Positions 1-4,731 of a DNA stretch of 5,150 bases are shown here, one piece after another (within the stretch, counting starts at the first letter, position 1; each line of letters opens with the position of its first letter). The notes below the pieces were generated by a model that was not told where the DNA came from, ran no database searches, and saw only the letters and a list, made by a program, of their open reading frames with translations. The position numbers and the translations under genes were made by a program. Source of the DNA: DAOVQB01 sp023128935 (GTDB lineage Bacteria > Eisenbacteria > RBG-16-71-46 > CAIMUX01 > WJJG01); NCBI GenBank assembly GCA_030628905.1, contig DAOVQB010000257.1, positions 1-5,150 of the forward strand. Reading direction: 5' to 3'.

Positions 1-26
1 CAGGTCCGCGGGTTTCGGCATCGCAA

Positions 27-57
27 ACGCGCATGCCAGCATGCTACGCGCATTGCC
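27..57. repeat. Short direct repeat upstream of the first gene
   Basis: ACGCGCATGCC (27-37) recurs as ACGCGCATTGCC (46-57), differing by one inserted T. Between and overlapping them are two copies of the self-complementary hexamer GCATGC (31-36 and 39-44), so the block also has dyad symmetry. It lies about 125 bases before the first start codon. It could be an operator or chance. A minus-strand frame through it (ATG at 112, open to base 1) has no ribosome binding site and no recognisable family. Nothing else was recognised in 1-171. Confidence 0.3.
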
Positions 58-183
58 GGTGTGTGTCCAGCTCCAAAAGCAGAATTCCCGCAGCGCCCCA
101 GAGATGACCATGGGTTTACTGAATATTTACCAATGCAGGCAAGAGAACGGGCACGAACTCGCGATCCTCAGAGGAGTTAGGGC

Positions 184-366
184 ATGTTTGTCGGACGAGA
201 GCAGCATCTGCGGGATCTGAAGCGCCTGATGCATAAGAAGTGCGCATCCCTGGTCGCCTGCTGCGGGAGGCGCCGCATCGGCAAGAGCACACTGATACGC
301 CCCAGCTTGGGGAGGACCAGCAGTGCAGCGAAAGGCCTTGTGGAAACGACGTCGGGAGATCCTTGA
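184..366 (+). pseudogene. N-terminal fragment of an AAA/archaeal-type ATPase
   Basis: This fragment keeps only the opening of a P-loop ATPase of the type that begins MFVGRE and includes many DUF234-associated, archaeal-like ATPases. The start is well supported: AGGAG at 172-176 lies 7 bases before the ATG. Residues 2-6 (FVGRE) and the Walker A motif at 28-36 (GRRRIGKST, with K34 and S35) are typical. Similarity stops at about residue 38. The rest of the frame (SLGRTSSAAKG and so on) is low-complexity read-through of the 5' part of the mntA gene, ending at 366. Full-length members usually exceed 350 residues, so Walker B, the sensors and the C-terminal domain are all lost. It cannot be a working ATPase. 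The deletion joined it to mntA at about base 300. Confidence 0.75.
300..325 (+). promoter_or_regulatory. Ribosome binding site of mntA inside a small hairpin
   Basis: GGGGAGGA (309-316) lies 6 bases before a GTG (323-325) and fixes the start of mntA. No ATG in this frame competes. The G-run also pairs with an upstream C-run: CCCCA (300-304) is the exact complement of TGGGG (308-312) with a 3-base loop. The hairpin could partly hide the site, but it is short and lies on the breakpoint between the ATPase fragment and mntA, so it may be accidental. Confidence 0.45.
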
Positions 367-610
367 GATCGCTGCGACCTATGGAGCCAAGCGTGTGTAT
401 GTGTTCGGGTCCGTAGCCAGAGGTGACGACGGACCGGAAAGCGACGTCGACTTCCTGGTTGAGCTCGAACCCTGACGCACTCTACTGGACTTGGGGGGGC
501 TGCTAATGGACCTTCAGGCTCTCATGGGGTGCCGGGTGGACGTCGTGACTGAGAAAGATCTGCAGCCCCGCATTCGCGAGCGCGTCATGCGAGAGGTATT
601 GCCATTGTGA
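323..610 (+). pseudogene. mntA: MntA-type minimal nucleotidyltransferase antitoxin, interrupted by a stop codon
   Basis: MntA antitoxins are small nucleotidyltransferases that neutralise HepT by adding AMP to a tyrosine near its active site. From the GTG at 323 the frame spans 95 codons plus stop, the usual family length. It holds the signature GSX10DXD: GS at residues 29-30 (YVFGSVARG), then D41-V42-D43 followed by FLVELEP. Codon 51 (473-475) is TGA. Family members usually have glycine here (EPGRxLLDLGGLL), so one GGA-to-TGA change explains it. Downstream of the stop the frame keeps clear family sequence (RTLLDLGGLLMDLQ, then CRVDVVTEKDL and RERVMREVLPL), so the lesion looks recent. Its end overlaps the hepT start as GTGA. 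The truncated product keeps the metal-binding DxD but loses the C-terminal half. Unless the stop is read through, the gene is dead. Confidence 0.85.
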
Positions 611-855
611 GAGACGATCGTGAAAGGCTTGCTGATATCCTCGAAGCTATCGAACGAATTGAGAAATACGCGGCACGTGGCCGCGGTGAATTCGATAACG
701 AGGAACTCATCCAGACATGGATCGTTATGTTGAGCTGCGGGGGCAGGCCGCGCGTCAGGGCGGCCATGGTGCGGGCCTGGCGCAAGCCAGGCACATGCCG
801 GGTGACCCCGGCTGCTCGAACAATCCGTTATATGCCGGCCTTCAGGTCAATGTAG
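607..855 (+). pseudogene. hepT: HepT-like (DUF86) toxin, frame lost after about 40 residues
   Basis: HepT proteins are helical HEPN-fold RNases, the toxin partners of MntA. The frame begins with GTG at 607, overlapping the mntA stop by 4 bases (GTGA), the usual coupling for this pair. Residues 1-40 are typical: MRDDRERLADILEAIERIEKYA, then ELIQTWIV. At about base 727 the similarity ends. The family would continue HHLQxIGEAAR, and the next reading frame over shows a faint echo (LRGQAAR, about 736-756), which suggests a frameshift followed by sequence loss. The catalytic Rx4-6H motif and its adjacent tyrosine, which MntA modifies, are absent from every frame up to 842. Toxin activity is therefore lost, which would relieve selection on the antitoxin. 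The tail to 855 is out-of-frame sequence. Confidence 0.75.
746..812. other. Three tandem perfect GC-rich hairpins between convergent genes
   Basis: Three inverted repeats follow one another in 67 bases. GGCCGC/GCGGCC (746-751 with 760-765) has an 8-base loop. GCCTGGC/GCCAGGC (775-781 with 786-792) has the loop GCAA, a GNRA-type tetraloop. GCCGGG/CCCGGC (797-802 with 807-812) has the loop TGAC. All stems are perfect. The array lies past the point where hepT similarity ends and 30 bases from the 3' end of the 68-residue gene on the other strand. No T-tract follows on either strand, so these are not classic intrinsic terminators. They could be a REP-like extragenic element, an mRNA 3'-end stabiliser, or a side effect of GC-rich decayed coding sequence. 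Confidence 0.5.
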
Positions 856-1048
856 TCTCGAATGGATCCGCAGTCGTTAGCTCGCCATCGGGGAGTTCAT
901 AGAAGATCGTTCCATTGTGGACGTAGACGTTGGGTACACCAAGACGACGACTCTCCTCCTGTGCTCGGCGGACAGCCCGGCTACCGATGCGAAGCATCTC
1001 CGCTGCTTGGCGATAGGTTTCAATATCGATGGCCTTGTGCTCAGTCAT
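842..1048 (-). CDS. 68-residue partner of the Zeta-like kinase, candidate antitoxin
   Basis: This small protein has no name I can give, though its C-terminal motif resembles small conserved proteins found next to Zeta-like kinase genes. I chose the ATG at 1048 because it overlaps the stop of the kinase gene by 8 bases (ATGACTGA) and has GAGG about 10 bases upstream, inside the kinase gene. The same frame stays open to 1330, but that stretch is only the shadow of the kinase gene. Residues 8-36 look like an amphipathic, charged helix (ETYRQAAEMLRIG, then VRRAQEESRR). Residues 37-63 look like a beta-hairpin-rich module with GVPNVYV, NGTIFYELPDGEL and a final ADPF. There is no signal peptide, membrane segment or cysteine. 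Tight coupling implies co-production with the kinase, and an antitoxin role follows only from that arrangement. It could instead be an accessory subunit. Confidence 0.75.
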   Translation of the reverse strand: MTEHKAIDIETYRQAAEMLRIGSRAVRRAQEESRRLGVPNVYVHNGTIFYELPDGELTTADPFETTLT

Positions 1049-1625
1049 ATTGATGATCCTCGGTGATGCGCAGAAAGACGTCAAACAGCGTTTCATCGCG
1101 CACGTCTGACGTTGTGCCCTCCCCGACAGCAACCTCATGGAATTGCGCAGAGCCATTATAGAAGAGATGCCACCGATCCACCAAGGGTCGATATAGACGC
1201 CAGAAGTTGCTGCAGCTACGGTAGAAACGCCGGATGACGTCGAGATCTGGAACCGGGTGCCCCCCTTTGCGAACTCTCTCATGGACCCGAGCCAGACAGG
1301 CCTCGGCGGAGCTGAGGAAGACAAAGGCAATGCTGATCTCGTAGCTAGCGTCTCTAAGATTGTGGATTACGCGCTGAAAACCGCGTCCGGCGAGGGTAGA
1401 TTCAACGAGGAAGTCATCCCCGGCAGAGACTTCTCTGGCTACTTGCTGAAAGAAAAGTCGTCCAGCCTCAAGGCGAACGCTTTGAATGTCTGTGGGAGCA
1501 AGAGACTCGGCTATGACGTCGGCGCTAATGTAGGGGTAGTGACGAACGGCTAGATATTCGTAGGCAAATGTCGTTTTGCCAGACCCATTGGGTCCCGCGA
1601 CGATGATGGCGCGTGGAGACTGCAT
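1041..1625 (-). CDS. Zeta-toxin-like P-loop kinase
   Basis: This 194-residue protein belongs to the Zeta-toxin-like kinases (COG4185-type). The best-known relatives, zeta and PezT, phosphorylate UDP-N-acetylglucosamine and so block cell-wall synthesis. The substrate here is unknown. Walker A is GPNGSGKTT (11-19, K17). D36 in ISADVIA and E75-S76-T77 in FLVESTLAGRGF are the usual substrate-side residues. RVHERVRKGGHPVP (113-126) and NFWRLY (140-145) form the conserved arginine-rich lid, and YNGS (156-159) matches the family's DNS position. The length fits compact chromosomal members rather than the longer plasmid zeta. All hallmark motifs are present and the frame is unbroken, so it looks functional. 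AGGA lies about 11 bases before the ATG. The downstream 68-residue gene overlaps its end by 8 bases. No clear promoter was found in the 82 bases behind it. Confidence 0.88.
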   Translation of the reverse strand: MQSPRAIIVAGPNGSGKTTFAYEYLAVRHYPYISADVIAESLAPTDIQSVRLEAGRLFFQQVAREVSAGDDFLVESTLAGRGFQRVIHNLRDASYEISIAFVFLSSAEACLARVHERVRKGGHPVPDLDVIRRFYRSCSNFWRLYRPLVDRWHLFYNGSAQFHEVAVGEGTTSDVRDETLFDVFLRITEDHQYD

Positions 1626-1707
1626 AGGCGGATCCTAGTCTAGAGTGACATGGATGTGAAGCGTGAGAATCGTGCACATCGCGCATGTAACGTGTACTAC
1701 CTCCAGA

Positions 1708-2208
1708 TTAACGGAGGAACTGGTCCATTAGCACGGCCTCTGCGGTGAAGCCAGCTCCCTCACAAAAGGCATCTTCATGTGGCTCCGTCCCCCCACCATG
1801 GGCAACGGCGAAGGCCTCGCGGAGTTCGAAGCGCTTCGTTCTGATCTCCTCTGGGTGAATGTCGGAGACCAGCCACGATCCAGACATGGTCTTGTGCAGA
1901 TTCCAAAGAAAGCCTTGGAAGCGGCCATGCATGATGCGCGCGGTCTCCGGGGGACCCCAGATCCGGTTCTCCATCGAATCGCGGTCATAGTTGCAGCGAA
2001 AGAAGCTGTCAAAGCCGGAGACATGATCCATGTGGAGGTGCGAGAAGCACAGGTGATCGACCTTCAAGACCTCGGCCACCGGGAGTTCAGCGAGGCATCC
2101 CTCGCCGCAGTCGAACAGCAGCCGCTCGACAGCCTGCCCGCTGTCGATCCGCACCAGCAGTGCGTTGTCCCGGCCGGGTGAGCCGAGAATTTGAGAGGAG
2201 ATGCTCAT
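1708..2208 (-). pseudogene. RNase Z-like metallo-beta-lactamase-fold hydrolase, C-terminal half missing
   Basis: The frame encodes the first 166 residues of a metallo-beta-lactamase-fold enzyme close to RNase Z/ElaC-type hydrolases. Visible landmarks are LGSPGRDNALLV (8-19), the first strand turn DCGEG (33-37) and the metal motif SHLHMDHVSGFDSFF (56-70) with H57, H59, D61 and H62. Complete members have about 300 residues. After EAVLMD (157-162) the family normally places a histidine, the next metal ligand, within a DHxxPSxxY-like stretch. Here the frame goes QFLR then stop, so similarity ends at about base 1725, within a residue of that ligand. The later aspartate and histidine ligands are gone too, so catalysis is very unlikely. 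The start is good: GAGGG lies a few bases before the ATG. The missing half is not elsewhere in this window. Confidence 0.75.
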
Positions 2209-2242
2209 TCTGGCCCTCGCATGAGGCTCCCTGGACCCTGCT

Positions 2243-2259
2243 CTACGTACCGTACGTAG
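2243..2259. promoter_or_regulatory. 17-bp palindrome, possible operator
   Basis: CTACGTAC and GTACGTAG are perfect 8-base inverted arms around a single central C. Each arm also contains the self-complementary unit GTAC. The site lies 35 bases before the metallohydrolase start (2208) and 28 bases beyond the 3' end of the 463-residue ATPase gene, so it falls between two genes on the minus strand. Its size and symmetry suit a dimeric regulator. It is a poor terminator candidate, because the loop would be one base and no T-run follows. Which regulator would bind is unknown. Confidence 0.4.
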
Positions 2260-2286
2260 CCGCAGTGGCGCAGGCTCGAAGTCATC

Positions 2287-3678
2287 TCAGTGTTCGAGCA
2301 CCCATTGCAGCAACCGATCACACTGATCCACCATGTAGAGGGGCAACGACAACATCCGGTAACGCACCGGGCGGCCGTCGGCAAGGTAGTGCTCATGTTC
2401 AGATACGCTCGGAGGATTCAGATCGAAGCGCAGCACGACCGGAGTGCTCGACATGGTTCCACGCGCAAGGAACTGATGCACCGAGCGGAGACTGCCCGCG
2501 GTTCCTGCCTTGACCTCGACCGGCACGACGGATCGACCTTGGTCGATAACGAAGTCGACCTCTGCATTGGACGCCTTCCCTTCACGCAACCAGTAGCAAA
2601 GGGAGGGTAGCTCGAGCCCACCTTTGCGGAATAACAGATGTTGCCCTACAAACTGCTCCGCCAGCCCGCCTTCGTAGACGAGCCGGCGATCGTTCCAGCG
2701 GCCCAACGCGCTCCAGTCGACTCCCGTCATATGGCTGGCCAGGCCCACATCGAGGAAGAAGCATTTATAGACGTGAGGATCGAGCTGAGCTTCGAGCGGG
2801 ACTCCTGAACAGTCGCCATGGTGCACCGGCCAGATCACCCGGGCCAGGGTGAGCAGGTCTAGCGCAGTCCGCAGCTCGCGTGACCTTGCGTCTCTCGAGA
2901 TGTTGGAGTACTTGATCTTCCGACCCAGGGCGCCGGGCATGAAGTCGAACACGGTTTGGAGCCGAACGAGCGACGCGGGCGATGATCCATATTTCCCGAA
3001 GTCGTCACGGTACGTGCTGACGATCGAGCACTGCACGCGCCGGACACCCTCGATACCTTCTTTCGCCACGTAGGCCGCAACCGCTTCTGGCATGCCACCC
3101 ACAAGCAGGAACTCGCGCTGGCGCGCCGCAAGCCTTCGGTGGGCGCCATCGGCCCAGGGTTCTCCCGGAGACCACCGGGAGCTGAGGTCGACCAGATCCT
3201 CATCCCCAACGCCGAGGAGAAACTCGCCAAGAGTAAGCGGTCCGAGATGCAGGTACTCGATCCGGCCAACGGGCATCGTGAATTCCGGGCTCCGTAACAC
3301 CATCTCCAAGAGGGAGCCCGCCGCAATCACCGGCTGATCGGGGCGCTGCTCGTACAGGTATCGCAGCGCTGCCACCGCGGAAGGGGTGGCTTGGATCTCG
3401 TCCAAAAAGAGGAGCGTTCCCGGCCCGGGTGAGACTCGCCCAATGGCCTCGAGTTCGAGCATGATGGCGTTCACGTCCAAGGTCGCAAACGTGGCCTCCA
3501 GACGGCGATGCTGTTCGAGGTTGACCTCGAGGATCGGCATACCCCGCGCCCGAGCGAGTTGCCGGACGAGCGTCGACTTGCCGACCTGTCGCGCACCGCG
3601 GATGACCAGTGGCTTGCGCCGAGGACCATCCAGCCATCGTTCGAGATGGTGTTGGGCTGTTCGAACTAAGGTTTTCAT
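2287..3678 (-). CDS. AAA_14/DUF4143 ATPase with a PD-(D/E)XK-like C-terminus
   Basis: This 463-residue protein is an apparently complete member of the AAA_14 plus DUF4143 ATPases, a widespread and often duplicated family with no firmly settled role. The N-terminal ATPase domain has Walker A RGARQVGKST (27-36, K34), Walker B LLFLDEIQA (89-97, D93 and E94), a sensor strand VIAAGS (117-122), and the family hallmark VGRIEYLHLGPLTLGEFL (137-154). FLLVGGMPEAV (190-200) introduces the DUF4143 part. The C-terminus has a nuclease-like core: E341 in GGLAEQFVG, NAEVDFVID (371-379, D375) and VPVEVKAG (385-392, E388 and K390), matching a PD-(D/E)XK arrangement. It ends normally (SLPLYMVDQ and so on). The ATG at 3678 has AGGG only 3 bases upstream, too close for a good Shine-Dalgarno site. 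A promoter lies just behind it. It appears cytoplasmic and intact. Confidence 0.88.
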   Translation of the reverse strand: MKTLVRTAQHHLERWLDGPRRKPLVIRGARQVGKSTLVRQLARARGMPILEVNLEQHRRLEATFATLDVNAIMLELEAIGRVSPGPGTLLFLDEIQATPSAVAALRYLYEQRPDQPVIAAGSLLEMVLRSPEFTMPVGRIEYLHLGPLTLGEFLLGVGDEDLVDLSSRWSPGEPWADGAHRRLAARQREFLLVGGMPEAVAAYVAKEGIEGVRRVQCSIVSTYRDDFGKYGSSPASLVRLQTVFDFMPGALGRKIKYSNISRDARSRELRTALDLLTLARVIWPVHHGDCSGVPLEAQLDPHVYKCFFLDVGLASHMTGVDWSALGRWNDRRLVYEGGLAEQFVGQHLLFRKGGLELPSLCYWLREGKASNAEVDFVIDQGRSVVPVEVKAGTAGSLRSVHQFLARGTMSSTPVVLRFDLNPPSVSEHEHYLADGRPVRYRMLSLPLYMVDQCDRLLQWVLEH

Positions 3679-3714
3679 AGACCCTATTATGGACTAAAGA
3701 GACCCCGTTTTCAA
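3679..3714 (-). promoter_or_regulatory. Sigma70-type promoter of the 463-residue ATPase gene
   Basis: Read on the minus strand, TTGAAA (3714-3709) matches the -35 consensus at 5 of 6 bases. CATAAT (3691-3686) matches the -10 at 5 of 6, and the spacer is exactly 17 bases. Only 7 bases separate the -10 from the ATG (3678), so transcription should begin at about 3679-3678, on or next to the start codon. On the plus strand AGACCC occurs at 3679-3684 and 3700-3705, 21 bp apart (two helical turns), flanking the -10. This might be a repressor site but is short. Confidence 0.65.
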
Positions 3715-3737
3715 CCATGCGATGGGTGAAACGTCTG

Positions 3738-3877
3738 TCATCTGAGAATGGCGATCGGATCGGTCAGCAGCCGGTCGTCACTGGCACTCCCCGAGCAAGC
3801 GCGCGGGTGATTCCAGTGCCCAACCCACGATACGGGAGTACGCCCTCCGCGGCGAACGAGGCCAGCACGGGACCACT
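3738..3877 (-). pseudogene. C-terminal remnant of a RecG-like ATP-binding regulator
   Basis: On the minus strand, the frame ending at 3764 reads GPVLASFAAEGVLPYRGLGTG followed by ITRAL. This closely resembles the late C-terminal segment of proteins with AlbA_2 and HATPase_c_4 domains (often annotated as RecG-like helicases or putative transcriptional regulators), where the typical text is NPVLASFAAxGLLPYRGLGSG. Everything before SGPVL (base 3877) is missing. After RALA the frame leaves the family and stops. A neighbouring frame gives SDDRLLTDPIAILR then stop at 3738, possibly a shifted echo of the DDR-containing tail. Full proteins exceed 400 residues, so this is a scrap of about 40 codons. 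It shares the strand of the flanking ATPase genes and lies between them. Nothing else is recognised in 3715-3894. Confidence 0.6.
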
Positions 3878-3894
3878 CATGAAGAGAGCTGGCG

Positions 3895-4731
3895 CTACGC
3901 GAAGTAGGCCAGCACCTCGGCGGCTCCGGCCACGAGGAGCTGGGCATCGCCGATGTCGTGAGTTCTCCATGTCGGACGGCGCACTATCTGAATGCCACGT
4001 TTGCATGGCAGCAGACCAGCAAACCTCCGCCAGCTGGGGGACGGATCTGTATCAGATAGCTTGACCTCTACCGGAAGCCAAGGAACACCGTCACGCACGA
4101 TCAGGAAGTCGATTTCCTGCTTTTCCTTGTTGCGTAGGTAGTAGAGTTCGAACTCTCCCTCGCCGGTGTCTGTCCAAAAATGGCAACTCTTGAGTAGGTG
4201 GCAGGCAACCATGTTCTCGAAACGCGCCGCCTCATCCCTGACCGCCCCAAAATCCCAAAGGTAGACCTTTCCTTCACGGCGAAGCGCCCGGCGAATCCCC
4301 TTGTGGTAGGGCTTGATCTCAAATAGGTAGTACAACGCCTTGAGGTATCCAATCCACCGCTTCACGGTTGGGATACTGACCTCCAAGTCGCGTCCGACCG
4401 ACGCGAAGCCGAAAAGGGAACCAACGCGCTCAGGCAGAAGAGCGTTTAGCATCTCGATACGTCCCAATTCGGGAAGCCGACTGAGATCGCGCAAATCCTC
4501 GCGAACAACGAGCTGTTCGTGATTGCGACGCCAGATGCGAGCCTTTCGCTTGTCCTGCGCTAGGAGAGGTTCCGGGAAGGGTCCGTAAGCCATGAGTGCA
4601 GCGACGTTGTCCTCCCGTCGCTTGCTACGGCGCAGCGCGCGAGAGAAGAGCTTGGTGAGAATGTCATCCGGTCCTACAACCTCGTCTGTTTCCATCTCGC
4701 GTAGGGAAAAGGGGTGAAGGCGGAAGCTGAT
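3895..4731 (-). pseudogene. DUF4143 protein lacking its AAA_14 ATPase domain
   Basis: The frame holds the C-terminal two thirds of an AAA_14/DUF4143 ATPase of a different subfamily from the 463-residue one. An ATG at 4695 gives 266 residues, but family sequence extends upstream as RLHPFSLRE (about 4722-4696), the segment that follows the ATPase core. The frame is open to a stop at 4732-4734, so 4695 is not the natural start. About 100-130 N-terminal residues with both Walker motifs are lost. From the ATG at 4695, visible parts are AYGPFPEPLLA (36-46), QLVVREDLRDLSRL (61-74), a helix-turn-helix-like stretch DLEVSIPTVKRWIGYL (103-118), KVYLWDFGAVRDEAARFENMV (143-163), the metal-site-like KEKQEIDFLIVRDG (190-203, E194 and D196) and VEVKLSD (209-215, E210 and K212). 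The PD-(D/E)XK-like core survives, and the C-terminus looks natural. There is no proper ribosome binding site. A residual nuclease-like product is possible but unlikely. Confidence 0.8.

Noticed and set aside
1..112. Minus-strand frame from ATG at 112 running off the window.
   Set aside because: It has only 37 codons, no ribosome binding site and no recognised family; it could be the start of a real gene, but the sequence does not support that.
1049..1330. Upstream extension of the 68-residue gene to an ATG at 1330 (162 residues).
   Set aside because: The added part lies wholly inside the Zeta-like gene in another frame, has no family features, and the ATG at 1048 has a ribosome binding site and a coupling overlap.
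1700..1717. Hairpin CCTCC/GGAGG over the metallohydrolase stop codon as a terminator.
   Set aside because: The stem is only 5 bp with an 8-base loop and there is no T-run, so termination is not supported.
1777..2181. Plus-strand frame of 134 codons.
   Set aside because: It is antisense to the metallohydrolase, which has clear motifs; no family features or ribosome binding site are seen.
3162..3181. Perfect 7-bp inverted repeat CTCCCGG/CCGGGAG with a 6-base loop.
   Set aside because: It lies in the middle of the intact ATPase coding sequence and is explained by GC-rich codons for a SPGEP-type loop; no regulatory context.
3200..3718. Minus-strand frame of 172 codons starting at 3718.
   Set aside because: It is a shifted shadow of the 463-residue ATPase, rich in Arg, Pro, Ser and Gly with no recognisable motif. 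Its ATG lies upstream of the promoter -35.
3717..4064. Plus-strand frame of 115 codons.
   Set aside because: It is antisense to the RecG-like remnant and the DUF4143 C-terminus, with a low-complexity Arg/Pro composition and no Shine-Dalgarno site.
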